A stretch of 64,000 bases of DNA, taken from the NCBI RefSeq assembly GCF_040954835.1, contig NC_090711.1:9121501-9185500 (forward strand), in the 5' to 3' direction. Within the stretch, counting starts at the first letter, position 1. Each line of letters begins with the position of its first letter. This document shows positions 34,310-49,300 of this stretch, one piece after another. The position numbers and the translations under genes were made by a program. The DNA is from Lepisosteus oculatus. Its lineage: Eukaryota; Chordata; Actinopteri; Semionotiformes; Lepisosteidae. The notes under the pieces are model-generated. The model made no database searches and was not told where the DNA came from. It saw nothing but the letters and a program-made list of their open reading frames with translations.

Positions 34310-37300
34310 CTGGAATATAAGGAAGGTAAGACAATAACCAATTATATCCTGCATTGAGAATTTCATGGGATATTATTTTAATAGTCAATTTCATCTTGAC
34401 CTGCTATTTCTCTAGGAAAACTACTCTGCTGCTAAAGAACATGCCTCTAGATTTTATGTTAAGGTATTTTTTATAGTGCAAATTATTTAAAAAGCGATTC
34501 TGCACGACTACCACCTTACACAACTTTAAAAACAGTTTAGCATCCTTAGATATGTATGTATCGTTAGCATGCTTGCAACTCATTTGTCATTTCTTTCATT
34601 TCTACAGTAAAAAAACTTTTTTTATAAAAAATATACATGCAGCTCCCTTAGTCATAAATCAATTCAAAACTGCCTGTAATATATTGATTTGGAAAGGCCT
34701 ATTTAGCTGTATGTTCTTATTTTAGCAGGGATAATATACAGTAAGAGCATAAGAACAAACGCAGCACTGAATCATAATTGCGTATCTAGGATGATTTAAA
34801 ACCAAAAAGAATTGTGTACACCTCACACTAGTACATAATGCAGTTTTTGGCAACTGAGTCATTGTGGTCATTAAATTTTGACAACTTTCAACTGATAAAG
34901 TGTAAAATGGGTAGACTGTGAAATCACAAGCTTCTTACAAACGAAAATATGAAAAGTAGATAAGACCATCAGTTATCTCAAGATAAATCTGAGTACCACT
35001 TAGTTTCAGGAAGACATAGCGGATAAGAAACTAAAGACATGAAATGTAATGGAAACTACTCTGTTTCCAATTAAATAAAGAAAGTTGATGTTATGTTATG
35101 ACCCTCAGAGTGACTACATAAAGCCACTACTTTCATTCATTTTACTTGGAGACACAGTGAACATGTGTGAACCATGCACTGTTTTTTTGTGATCCTGCAT
35201 GGTTACCACACCCATGTACAGTAAGACATCTCACACTACACCTTGTATTTAGCATATTATTCAGACTCTTAGATGTACACTACAGTCTCTCATGCCAAAA
35301 CTGGTTTAAAGCGTTTTAGCCTGCTAGAGTTGTTGGCTATGTCTTTTGCCACTAGGACATTTGTAAAACTGCATATCACACAAATGTATCAGTGCAGATG
35401 CTGCATCTTGCTTGCAGTTGGTCATGTGAGCAGATACAACCCAGAAGCAGCGTAAGCAGAAAGGAGGCTAAATCAGGGACAGCATTTGTTATTTTTGTCA
35501 AGCTTTGCAACTGTGTGCAGTTTTAATCCCCCAGGAGGGCAGGATCCAAGCTAAGTTTGGCTCTGCACTCTATCTTTATCTCATAGGGTGCCCGGACCTC
35601 TAAAAATAGCAACTACCAGCTGAGCCACAAAAATGCACACTGACCTTGTCAAATGTTTGCTCGAGGCATGGACTTCCATCTCATTGCTTTTGTACTCGTT
35701 CAGCTCTTTCCGGATCGCCGCCTGCAAAATGAAAATAACATCGATAATCAAAAGGCCACAATGCAGGTTCCCATAAGCACTGGGTGTGTGTGAATAAAAT
35801 GCTTATAAGGGAAAAGTGGAGGTGAAGAAAGGAGTAGTGTAAGAGGAGAGAATAACTTTTGGTCTCACTCATTAGTAGACAGTGCTGTTCAAGAATGAGG
35901 TAGTTTCTCGTTTATTCACTAAGAAACTTATACATAGTTAAGACACAACCAATGAGCAAATGCCAATACCCGTGCACATGAAACAACACATTTTACAGAA
36001 GGGAGCTGGAAAGTAACATGTTTAAATAACCAGAAGCTGGTATCAGCTCCCAGTGAGAAGGGGTGATTTTGAAACCTGTGTTTTTTCTGGTGTTTACAGG
36101 ATTGCGGAACGCTCTGTGAAAAGGCCCAGAACACACATGCAGTGCTATTGATTTTTAGCTTCAACAAACAACCAGGACAACATAGTCAAAATGTTGACAA
36201 AAATGTAGGAAAAGGGATATTAGAGAGAAGGAAAAGTTTTAAACATTGTAGGCCCTAGTGGGGAGACACAAAAAAACCCTAGACTGGAATCTTAAAAAGT
36301 TGAAAACATTTCTTGCATGTTGTGGTGGTAAGGCACAATAGGAGTGGGTACGGATAAAGATGGAAAGTGACCAAACAATAGTCTGATAATAGTATTCCAG
36401 ACGTGAGAGAATACAAACGCACCTATTTCTGGTTATCTGTATAAACAAAAATCCAGAGAACAAAGTAAACTAAATGATCTGAAAAATCTATGCTGAGAGA
36501 TAAGAGTCTTAACTGTTATCTTAGAAAATTACTCCCCATAACACACTGTGTTGAATTTGGTCTGCACTGAAATCAATAAAAAAACACAGTGGACTCAAGT
36601 TATAATAAATCTGCCTCAAAACAATTTGAGGGTCTCTGCCTGAATATGTTCTTAAGTGTTTGTGCATATGAATACAAAGCTCCCTAGGCTGTGTCTGCTA
36701 TAAACAGGGGAGCAAGCTCAATACACTGATTACCACTCTGTGTATTGAGGCATGGACTCTGAGGCTCTGTGTGAGCCGAGTCTTCTGCCTGTGCTCGGTC
36801 CTATCTCAGAGCAGACCAACGCCACTCATTTTCCTAACAGGCCGCTCCGAACCGGAGGAACCCAGAGCACGAAGGGTGGCCATCGGAGACGACGGGGAGA
36901 CCGAGAGAGCATGAGAGAGCTGGACAGGATAACAGGACGGGCCGCTCATCCGGCTGTGATACCTTATCGGCCGCCGAGAGCCTCGTCCATGGCTTGTCTG
37001 CCCGTCGGTCATAATCCTGAGCTTTGGCCACCTCAACGTAGTCGCTAAAGCGGATGAGGATCTTCCGGTCCCGCAGCTCGTCGACGGTGGGTCGCTGGTT
37101 GAGCTGACAAAAAGAAGAGACGGACCTCAGTTCACATAACAATAAGCTTCTTCCGAAGGAGTGTCATGCCAGTGCCATGACACATTAGTTCTGGTTCTTA
37201 GATGGCAGTTTGTTACACCTAGGTTTCATTTTCCATTTCTGCACTGAACCTCTCAACTGGAAGTGATGCTATTGCGTTCGTCCAGTCAGGTGCCTGCAGA

Positions 37301-40300
37301 TGCCCTTGTAATCAATGCTAGTCTGATGGAAACAGTCTAATATCTACCCGAGACAGCGCTCGATCATGCTTGTGCACAGAAAGAGCAGATGTTTGAGGAG
37401 GACTGCTCCGGTTTATTAAATGTACTGTGGTTGATTAAGGTATCTGGACCTTAAAGCAATTGGTGTTTTCCCTGCAGCATGCAGACCTACTGTAGCCTGA
37501 GTTGAACTTGAGCGCCTTATAATAAAAACACATCATCCGAAACCTTTTTCATAGTAACTGTATTAAAAAATACATATATTTAAAAATCAGAAAACAGAAC
37601 AAAGACATCTTACTACTCATACCTGTCATTGACATTAATAGCACATTTTTAATAGGATGTAGTAAAACAGGGCTCAGAAATAAGCCTGGCCACTTCCTCC
37701 AGAGATAGAGTGGACACTGAACAAAGTGGCATACAGTAAGTGCCCTCCGATTCCTTTGCCACACTGTTCATGTATGGATCCAGAAGTCAGAATGTGAAAT
37801 GTTTCAATAACAACAGGATCAGAATCCCTGCACTCACAGGAAGGCACAAAGTTTAAGAAACTCGGAGCCAAGAAGTTCTTATTTTCAATCTGAACAGTTC
37901 TCTTGGAAAACCTCGACAAGCAGCGTGTCTCTTAATTACCAGGGTTGTTGTCTTCTATGTTATGCACGTATGTTTACGTATTTTAACTATATGATGATTT
38001 GACAATTGCAATGCATTTAATTTGTGCTACATGAAACACTAGAATGTTAAATACACTCCCTGAAATCAGACCTCAAATACAGCAGTCTCTGTCATAAATA
38101 GCATCAATAAGCTTATTGATGATACCACTAGATACCACAGCTTCTTTTGGTAAGTCATGAGAAAAGCACCATTAAATTTGTTGCTGATGAGGGAAACAGA
38201 CACTCTCTTTGGGGTAATAGGTCTTCAGAGCCTATACTGAAAGTACTTAAATCCCCATCAATTACCATACTGACAACCTGTTCATTTAGATCACAGGTTC
38301 TTTTCTCACACAAACCTACAACCCGCCAGCTGACCTTTAATTCTACAGAACAGCAGAGTATTAGACCAGGGCAGTGTTGCAGGCAGAGCTGTCTGTGTGT
38401 TTGGATAACCTTTTGTTTGAGGACGATTAAGGATTTAAAGAATTTGAAGCTTCACAATACCTTTCTGTTCAGCCGCTGTTTGATTTCCCTTCTCTCTTCC
38501 TGCTCCGTCTGATCGTTTCTCTCTGCAGCAGACAAAACCATAAAGTAAGACAGGGTTCATGCAAAATGACTTTACAAAGGAGAAACGTGTGCAGGAGAAG
38601 TAGATTTAAATAGGAAACAAAGAACAAATATTTTACATCACCGCCACCAGCCTTGATATCACTATATTATCATGTACAGCTGGAGTGAGCATTGAAACTC
38701 ATTTAAAAAATATCAGTGGTTGGTGATTTTTGTGTTTAGAATTCTGGTCATAAAAATAAACACAGTGGTAAGGGTTCATTTGTCACATTATTGAATCTTG
38801 CATATCAGATTGGGTAGCGTAAAAGTGTCTTAAATCACCTTGCCCAATTGTACTTTTAGTCCCTTTTAATGCCAAATAACCTACAGTTTAACCACAGAAA
38901 TATCCAGGGGAAGTTGATATCATCTAAATAAGACTCAATTATTACAGCTCAGCCCATTCCATTTACGAATCATTCTATAGACACTCATAAAAAAATATTT
39001 TTCCGGAGTTTCCTGAACAGCAAGGATTGAACCCTGCTCTTTTCACCAGGAATGCTGTGATGTGTCTCTGCTATGACAAGCTGTGACCCAACAAGAAGTA
39101 CAAAGTGAACATTGAGTACTGTTTACACCCTTCTTTGTATGAATTTCCATCCATTACTGCCTGGAAATTGTGGTTTTGAATGAGAGTAAAACAGTGGCAC
39201 TAAGTTCTGCTTGGGACTATAACTGCTATACAGTGGCACTATAACTGCTTACACATCCAAATTATATTCTTGCAGCAGTTACTGACTGAACCAGTTAACG
39301 CATCAGAGTCTAATGAGCTGACTTGCAGAGTGTCTAGAACAGTGCAAGAATCGGCTCCTGTCCCAAAATTCAGGGTGAATCACGGTCTTCTGCATCTAAC
39401 TGCACTCAGGAACACCATCAAACAATGTTGATTTAAGGTAACGGTATTTCTATTAATTAGGTTTATCAAATCATTTAACATTGCTCACCAGCAGGCATTT
39501 ACCAGTCTCTTTTGATGCTTTCTCCTTTATCTTGAACATCTGCAGTATCTTAAAGGTGAATGTATCTTAAGTAGTTATGTATGCATAAAGATATTTATGC
39601 AATCCCATGCCCAGTTTTTTCTTTAAGGAAATGCTACTGATAAAATTATCTCATGGCATGGCAAATTTAAAAGACCCCGTTTTTCCTACTGGAATTTTGA
39701 TTTTGTTTGGCAATATCTAGCATTTCTAAGAAAACATAAAGCACCACTGAAGATAATATCGTACCAATGTTTATTTTTTTAGTTAGATTTTTTTTTGTTT
39801 CCAAAATGTGCTTGCATAGCACATAAATTCCATATTCAGCTCTTGCAAGGATGCCCTTTCTCCCAAGTGAATCTGCGGGTACTGTGAAAGTTGGCGTGCC
39901 AAGCACTTTGATTGTGAAAGAGTTCTCCTGCCCTTTAGTTCAAAAAACGGCTCCTCCCACGACTTCTCTTCATTCCAGATTGTCTTAAATCAGGTGCAGG
40001 GAACTCCAGTCCTGCTACTGATCTACGTTTAGAAACACGGGTGATATGACTACTTACTGAAATAATTAGTTCAATTTAGCTCTTCATTTAAATTGTAGAT
40101 TGAACACGGGCAGGACTGCAGACTCCGAAGACTGAAGTGCTTACACTTCGCTGCAGACCTCTGTACTTTCCGCCTTGAATACTGAATGCCGCTGAGGAAC
40201 TAACGCCCGTACTGACTGATCCATCCAAATAGGGGATGACCCATCTCTTGTATACAAGTCTAACTGGGTTTCATTTTCAGTAACACTGTATGCAGTAGAT

Positions 40301-43300
40301 TACAAATCTTCGCAATTTAGCGTTTCTGTAGCAAAACCTAGGAAAGTTGAAGGTAGTGAACGTGTACGTTAATTGTATTTAAGATTACTAACCCACCGAG
40401 ACAGGTCAGAGAGCTGTCACAGGAGTAGCAATATAACGAAAGCGTTCAACTTCCGCGTTTTCCCTCAGATTACCCTTGAAACTTGTTTTTGTCCCAAGGA
40501 GTTGAAACCAAATCAACAAAGTCTTCCGAGAAAATTGCAGAGTAAGAAATTCAGTAGCCATTACATAAACTGTCGTGTGTTCAGTTCACCTGTACATTTT
40601 CAGCATTCAGTGATGAGATACAGTATGTACTAAGGTCTGTGGTTGATTTGACGTCTTTGAAGAGAACAATAAGAATTGACAGAGCATAAACATATCGGAA
40701 AAGCAACATGCTTAGTGTTTACTCTGTCCCTAATAATATTCACCGCCCTCGGTGTTCTGTGACTTGAACATCAGTCAAACCTCGCTTTTAGCATATCTAA
40801 ATCCACACCTAGAGGTGATTTTTACATAGAAATATTACTACTAGATAAATGTATTTACTTGGCAGGGTGTTAGGTAATTGAGGGTCTTAATTCAAGTCCA
40901 GGAAGGCTGCTACTGTAAATCTACAGATTTCCTAAGCACCTGGAGTACTGTGCAGAGGCTTGGCCACTTGGTCCAATTAAGCCAGTGTAGCTCTGATACA
41001 GGTAATTAAATCAATAGAAATATATATGTGTGTTTAACCTTAATTATTGATATGCATAACAATATTATACACTATGCCACCCCCAAATTACATAGGGATT
41101 AAAATATAATTATGCGTTTCATTTGGCAATATTCCCAGATTAACACATGCCAATTAACAACATCTGTAACTCCTTACAGTATCTGCGATATGCAATTTAT
41201 AAATGCAATGAGTTTTGTCAGAGAAGGAAAGGGATCTTTCCCCCCCCCCCCCCAAGACGGAATATCACGATCTACTCGTAGTCAATAACGCATTCGTGTA
41301 AATATTTTCAGGTAAGAAAAATGTAGAAAAGGACAATAAAGAGGAGACACGGGGGATGACTTACGTTTTAGGATATTCCGGCTTTCCAGTTCTTCCACTG
41401 CCGGTCTTTGACTTAGTCTCCTGCGGAAAAACACCAAGATCACGTTTTGTACCATTTTAACGGCTTGCTAGATGCGTCCTTCGGAGTCCTCGCTGAACAC
41501 CTCGCTCAAGTCCCTGGAAAAGACCGGAGAATCCCCCAAACTGCAGCTTCTAGTGACCGGACCCCGCTCTTCCCATCTCGACTCTGAATACTGACTACGA
41601 CGTCTAGATCGGGACGAAAACCACATCGGGGGAAATAAGAAAGAACGCGCTCTGTATCTCGGCTCTTCTGTAAAGGGTTGTGATAATCCAACACGCCTCG
41701 TTTTTGCGCGGCACTCAGGTATTCATGGAAGAAACGAATTAAATGGATCATCCGCTAACGGAGCAATCCCCTATAAAACGCTTCCCTGACGCTGTGAATT
41801 ACTTAGCAGTGGCAGTTGCTGGGGTTTCTGCAATCTGCCTCTGAACCTGCTCTGGCTGTTCTGAGTGAGACTCCCAGCCTCCCTCCCACTTTTTTTTCCC
41901 ATGCATAATTTTATTATAGAGGCGTTGCGTGAGAAATTCCGACGCACACTCAGAAGGCGGATGAAAATAGTGCTGCAGTAAGGACCACAAAGGTTTCCCC
42001 CATTTTTTTTTTTGTGATTGTTGTGCCCACACAACAATCACATCTACTCAAAAGGCTTTTTTTTTTTTACTGTTGCCGTTGTATTTTCTACTCGGTTCGC
42101 TGTGGCAGGTGAATATACTGTACAGTAGAAGCGGCACATGTAAAGGTTTAGTTTTAAAAAAAAACACCTCAATCCACAGTGGATGCTTTCACTAGTTCAT
42201 ACTGTATACTGCTTTGCTGCATGATCTCCAGCGTCAGATCGGCTGATCTGGACGATTTCCATTCCCTCTCCCTGCCCAATAAAACAGCCGCCGCTCGGGT
42301 GCGGTTTGGAGGGGTTAGGAGTGCATATCTACCGCACGCCCTGCTTCACATCTTGGCTTCATTTTATTTCACAATTCATTAATAAACGGCAAAACATCCA
42401 TTTTCAGGGTTCTAGAGACGCTTCCAAACCCCCAAACTGGCGTTCACATTTCTTTCACGGACACTAAATTAATTCGTGCCACCTAACATGTCCGTTCATT
42501 TCAAGAAAATAAATGAAATTACAATTCCCGAGGTAGCTGGTGTTTCCCAGTGTGAAGGCCAAGAGATTCTATCTAAATGGTGCAATTTTAAACACAATTT
42601 GAAGCCAAACACACAGAAAAGGATCAATATGATTTTAACAAAAAGACAAATAAGGGATACATTGAAAAGAGTATGTGCTTTATAACACAAAAAGGCCCGC
42701 TTTATAGTTCTCAGTTGGAGGCAGAAATAGACTTTAAATGTTTCCAGTTACAAAGCTAATGGCTCTGATGTCACACTGTAAGATTCCTTAACTACGCAGA
42801 ATTCCTTGAACATTCCAGGGTGCGAGTGGAATTCCTGGAGCGTGGACTGTAGGATTCCGTGCAGGACTGTACAAGTCGGGCTGACGGCTCCCTCAGCCAC
42901 ACTCCTCACCGGCCGCTCTGCTCAAAGAGCTGGGCAGCACGTGTGGCATGTCAGGGCTGTGGCGCGTGTGTTCCTGCCCTGCACCTTTATGGATGCTGGT
43001 GGGGCTTCGGTAGGGCAACAGGGGGCATCAGGACCCCTCTCGCTGTGCTGCAGGCAGCTCTCGGATCCGCCCCAGGAGAGGGGCAGATGGCGGAGACACA
43101 GCTGTGACTGTCATGCACTCACAGAGAGGGCAGATCGAGGGCCTGTCAAACAGCAGATTGGGCGGAAACCAAGAACAGCTGTTCTTCATTCCACCAATAA
43201 ACTACTGTAACAGGGAATAACATTGTTGTTTTGTCTCTATTACAGTTTGGAGTAGCGCAGACAACCCACTTCAGCTGCTTGTAGTGTTGCCGTTTCATAG

Positions 43301-46300
43301 AGCTCCATTTCTCTAATCAAGGTCCCTCTGTCAGTGTTCCTTATCTAACAGAACATTCAAGCTAGATGCGCCGATTTCTATAAAGCATGTCTTCATGAGG
43401 CTGTTTTTGTCAACGAGAAAGTCCATTTAAAGCTCGGAACCTGTCATTTTAGAGGCCACTGCCACTGAATTTACAAACACTCAGCTACCGTATAATTAAA
43501 TGAAAAATCGCCTCTCAAGAGGTTTTGAGACAGACATGGTTGACGAATAAACAAAAGCAGAGCCACAGGGAGCACGTGATTCTGTGTACAGCGAGGACAG
43601 AAGTTGTTTTTTGATTACTGGAAGCCATGATCAATTCTACTGCCAGGCGTGATAAATACTAATTGAAAGGCCACACGACCACAAGAACACCATGTACTGA
43701 ACTGAAGCAGACTTTAATGGAAGGACACTGAATGAGTGAAGAGAATGCCATGGTAATGCTTAATCATAGCAGCAGGCATGCACGTTTTTCAAGTGCACGA
43801 CTTCATAAGGAGAGCTCGATGTGTTCAAGCCTCTTTTATTAAAGCGGAGGTAAAAATAAAAGCAAAGCGTTTTTGTCTGCGATTGTCTGGCCATCTTCTT
43901 TGGGAATGCAGATATAAATCTGTAACCCAGAACCAAAAGGAAGATAGTTCTCAAATTACCTCATCTGTTTGCGGTCAGTAACTCTAAAACTGTTAGGTTT
44001 TAATCGTAAGACAGGATTCATTGTTGTGCTCTGCATACAAATTATTCAAAATGAACATTATACGTTTATCCTCCCACAGTCCACAGACATGCTGGTAGGT
44101 TAGGTGGCTTCAGGAGAAATGAGTCCTGGTGTGAGTGTGTTTGTGTCCGTGTGTGCCCTGTGATGGACTGGCGTCCCGTCCAGGGTGTGTCCTGCCTTGT
44201 GCCTGTTGCCTGCCGATACAGGTTCCAGCTCTCCCCCCGACCTGTATTGGTTAGAAAATGAAAGGATGGATTATACTGTACTTCTAGTCACCCAAGACTA
44301 AAAAGTTGATTCATTCCGAGCGTGTATTCAGTTTAGATACATAACAACCGAGGACCCATTTTTCGAGGCAAGTCTACAGCACGTCAGAGAAATTAGCTGC
44401 CTGATTCTGCAGAGCTGACAGGACTGTGAATTGGAGAGGACAGGACTGAGTCAGGTGGCCCCAGGGCTGTAGAGTGTGTGAGTGCCCAGCGAGGTGTGCT
44501 GTAATGCCTGGTCAGACCTGAAATGGGGCCAGAAGTTACAGATGCACACAGTGTGGCAAAGCAATATGCAACCTGAATTCACCTCAGTGATGGCTAAGTG
44601 CTGCTGTCTTAGAATCGAAGGCTACGCTGCTCACCCTCAGTAACCACTTGTCACAGTTTATTGAAAAAGCCAACATCTCATCTAGAATGATAGAAGTACA
44701 ATTTATGTAACAGCTTATAAAGATGACATTCAAAACAACTGTGTCTTCTGCAGTGACTTGTTGTATAAGGACTTGTCTTTTCCTACAACTGTACTTTATG
44801 TCCTTCTTCTACCACAGATCTCTCTCCCATTTTCTGCTATCAGTGGGGTTGTGGGGTTGATTCTGGCATAAGGAGGCTGATTCTCTCATAATCAGTAAAC
44901 AAATCCAATTTGTTAATAAACTGGTCAAACTTGCATTAATTCATCCAAGAACCCTTCATAACAGTTTAGACTTCTAACACCCACTGCCTGTTGTCTAAGC
45001 CGGTACCCTGAGTTCTTTCAAGAAACTGCAGGATGAGACCTTTGGATCAATCGCTTACTTTGAACCAAAGGTGCTAGATTAGCTGAAAGATTTCCTCTCA
45101 TTTGTAACTTTACATTCCCATGTCACATAGCATAAGAAAGTACAGCAATTTACAAAGTGACATATTTAAAAAACAAAATAACGTGAAGTGTTCTTGAGAC
45201 TTCACCATGTAAAAACTATTTAAGCATTTTGACCCTTTACTTAATTGTAAATGATGTACTCTTTTCTTAATCTTGCTTTGATATATTTACACACGTATAA
45301 TTGGGTTAATAAGGTACTGAACAAGCTAATCTAATTAGTAACCATCCTGATATACTGTATAGACATTCAGCATCAAATAAACTCATCAATTACAAGTCCA
45401 ACAAATTCACAAAGTTATCGAGAAAATGATAAGATCTTTTGTACAATAGGTGTACTGGCATTTGTTTTCCACTGGCATGACAAAGTTAAATTCGTTATGT
45501 TGAGTAACATTTGTCATCAGCAGGCTTGATCAAAGAGGACTCTACTAGGAAAATCACAGACTAGAAGTGTAGTCAATGTTGGAATCAATTGCATCTGTGA
45601 TGCATGTTTTGCATCAGGGCTACTACTGTGTCATTAGATGATAGATGAATTCTATCCTATTCTTCCTTCTCAGCCTGGACAAACAGGCTTGTTGAGTGTC
45701 TCTGATCACATGCTACCCCATATTATCCCACAGATGTGCAGTGGATCTCAAGTCTGCCTTGTAGGGAATCCAACGGCAGAAGTGTTCTGGTCTAACAAGA
45801 AAGATGCTGTTAAATGTGGCAGCATGAGAATGCGTGTTGTTCTGCTCAGATAGTGTCACATCAGGATGACACTGCAGGAGAGGCAGCAAGTGAGATGCCA
45901 GGGTTTGTTCAATGTGGCGCTGTGCAGTGAGGTAACCATCAATCACAGTGGAGCTCCACAGCAACTAGAAACTCCTGCAAAAGTCTTTATCCATGGACCT
46001 CCACATTGATTGGTCTGTTGTACACACCCATCCATTTTAAAACCGCTTCACCCAGTACAGGGTCAGGGGGGAGCCAGGGCCTAAGCCTGCGAGGCAGGAT
46101 ATACCCTGGAAGGAACACCAGTCCATCGCCAGGCACACACAGAAACATACATACAACTGTGTCTTTGGACTGTGGGAGGAAACCGGAACACCCAGGGGAA
46201 ACCATGCAAACATGGGGAGAACACACAACCTACACAAAGATAACACCAGCTCCTATAATTAGGATATCTTTCTCCAAGTATGAGCCACACTCACTGACTT

Positions 46301-49300
46301 CAATCAGCGTGTTCTACACAAATCTATGAGTCATTCCTGAAGAGGACATAACTGTTGCAGGCTATACCTGAGGTGTTACTCCAATTTAATGATGAATTAA
46401 GGTGTTGTTTTCTTGTGGCACATATTTGTTCATTTCTGTTTCTTTTTTTTCTTAATAATAATAATAATAATAATTGCTTACACTTATATAGCGCTTTTTC
46501 TGGACACTCCACTCAAAGCGCTTTACAGGTAATGGGGACTCCCCTCCACCACCACCAATGTGCAGCATCCACCTGGATGATGCGACGGCAGCCATAGTGC
46601 GCCAGAACGCTCACCACACATCAGCTATCAGTGGGGAGGAGAGCAGAGTAATGAAGCCAATTCACAGAGGGGGATTGTTAGGAGGCCATGATTGATAACA
46701 GCCGATGGGGAAATTTGGCCAGGATGCCGGGGTTACACCCCTACTCTTTTCGAGAAACACCCTGGGATTTTTAATGACCACAGAGAGTCAGGACCTCGGT
46801 TTTACGTCTCATCCGAAGGACGGCGCCTGTTTACAGTATAGTGTCCCCATCACTACACTGGGGCATTAGGACCCACATGAGCCGCAGGGTGAGCGCCCCC
46901 TGCTGGCCCCACTAACACCTCTTCCAGCAGCAACCTTAGTTTTTCTCAGGAGGTCTCCCATCCAGGTACTGACCAGGCTCACACCTGCTTAGCTTCTGTG
47001 GGTTGCCAGTTGTGAGTTGCAGGGTGATATGGCTGCTGGCTTCTTGATTTAGGTAATGGCAGGCTAAGTCATTACTTGTGCCCAACAGCTCTCTCAATAA
47101 TGAGGTGAAGAAGTGCTTTTGCTACAGTCAAACTTATTAAGAGTATATTATGGATGGTCATGAATGATCAATTAATCAAAATGATAATAATAATAATGAT
47201 CAAAATAAGAATCAAAAATATTTTATCTGTAGTCAAAATCCACATAAATATAAACATTCATCTATAAATAGATAAGGGGTTTTTGATGCTCAATATGCAC
47301 ACACATATTTATGTTTCTCTCAACATCAAAGGATCAAAAGGTCTCTGTTTTGGTCCTCTGAGTGTTCTGGGATACATCACTAAAGTCTGCTCTTTCCAAG
47401 TTAAGGGCAAAAATAAAACCTCTCTTTCTAGTGTTTGACATCAATGATTCATCAAAGTCTGCTTGACCTCATCCCTCACAGTCTCAGGTATTTAATGTTG
47501 GCCTGCCCTGTGCAGGATCAATTGATTATGGCTTGTGGAGATCACGTCTAGACTTGTGGGTCCAGCACCCTGGGGACACCCTGTGCCTCCAACCCTCTCA
47601 CCCGCCCAGAGATAAGAACTTCAAAACAGACCGTGCATTGGACTCACATGCCTCTTTAAGCTGCATACATTGTTGGTAACGACACAGATTCTAACAAGTC
47701 CAGTGTTTTATAATTGGATGTAATTTGTGGGTTGTATATTTCTGATTTTTTTTTCTTTTGTTTCCTGCATTTGCTTGGATAAAACATCATTGACTCCAGT
47801 AATTAATAATAATTAATGTTGGTCATTGTAAGCTGAAAACAACTTTGACCACATATTTTTAATATCACACTCAATTCAGAACATAGTATGTTTAACAGCT
47901 GAACTGAAATAATTTGAAATATAATGTATATTACAGTAAATAATGAAGGTAATAGATTGCTGACTTCCAGTAACTACAGAAATACTTTATCACTACCTCA
48001 TGTCTTCTCTTTTTAAGACTGAAGACTGTGCCAAAAAGTAGACAAAAAGTAGCCTTGTCACACTTCATTGGAATGAATTCAGAGCAGTGATGTCTCCTAT
48101 GCAACATGGTGACCAGTACTCTGCACTGCATTCTTAAAGTGATCTAGTCAATGCATTGTGTAATTTCTAACATAGCTTTCCTTAACTTTACATTTCCTTA
48201 ATTCTTCAATTTCACAAAGTAGAAACTTAACATTAGGTTAGCTGTATTTATTGCTTCACCTTATTTTCAGGATTAAAAGATATTATTGAGGAGTCAATAA
48301 AAACACCTCATATTTTTCAGTCCTATTCATTATGTATTTACTGTACATTTCCTCTACCTGCACATAGCACTCTCCTCTTGTGCACATTAAAAATAATTTA
48401 GCAGGTGTCTGCCCAGTCTTGGATAATGTCCATTTTTTGTAATGTCTTTACTGCTTCTAAAGCTTATGCTCCAAATATTGCTGTCTTCTAATTTATTACA
48501 CACCAGATGGGTCTATCCCTGCCCGGATTGTTTTTTGTCATGCATTGGTATAACGTTTGTAAATGTTATTCATATTCATAATATTATAGAAAAAAATCTA
48601 TTAACTCTATGAACCTACTGTAGCTCCTGTGACACATCTGCCCAGGCGACATTAAGATTATTTAAAGCCACAATACAAGACCTTGTAGTTTCTAAGCATG
48701 GTCAAAATGGTTCATTTTTCAGCTGTTCTTGGGGAAAATGGCAAACAAATCCACCTATAGATCCAACCGGTCTCGTGCCGCAGGGGAGCCAAACAAATCC
48801 AATTTGCGATAAACTATACAAACCATAGCCCATACCACATCACCTGATCATTAAATCTGACTGTTCAGTTAGCATTAACATACTCTCCTGCACAACAGAA
48901 TATGTTAATAAAACAGTATAGTGTGGAGGGGAGTGTTATTTCCGGGAACAGACTGGTAGAAGCAGCACTGTTTTGCTGTTTTTCCTAGCCTCACACAGCG
49001 TGGGGGTTTGGGGGACTGTGTGAATAAAAACTGCTCACTGAACCAATGAGGGTGTTTTGCATATTTTCGTACTCTATGTGTGATATTTATGGTGCTTCCC
49101 ACCACACTCGGAGACGGAAGGGAAATCCCAGCAGTGCTGCCATGATTAATATTTTAAGAGACGAAATCGAGAAGCTCTCCTATAGAGGCATGGAAAATCA
49201 CCAAGGATATTATTGACCTTATCTGTGTTGCTTAGCAACCGTTGTTGCTGTTGAAAATCTTAGGGAGAATGAAATTCTGCGGATCGCATTCTATCCAAAG

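Larger units (their letters stand above)
34310..38460 (-). other. phactr3: Last three introns of phactr3 (K/L, J/K, I/J)
   Basis: 34310-35644, 35722-36962 and 37104-38460. CpG-containing sequence lies at about 36830-37030, next to exon J. No repeat or RNA gene recognised. Confidence 0.45.

Noticed and set aside
36752..37048. 98-codon + strand open frame
   Set aside because: Antisense to phactr3 exon J and its flanking intron.
46945..47040. Possible 5S rRNA gene
   Set aside because: Only the 5' part resembles 5S rRNA, with many changes, and it runs into a SINE body with an (ATT)n tail.
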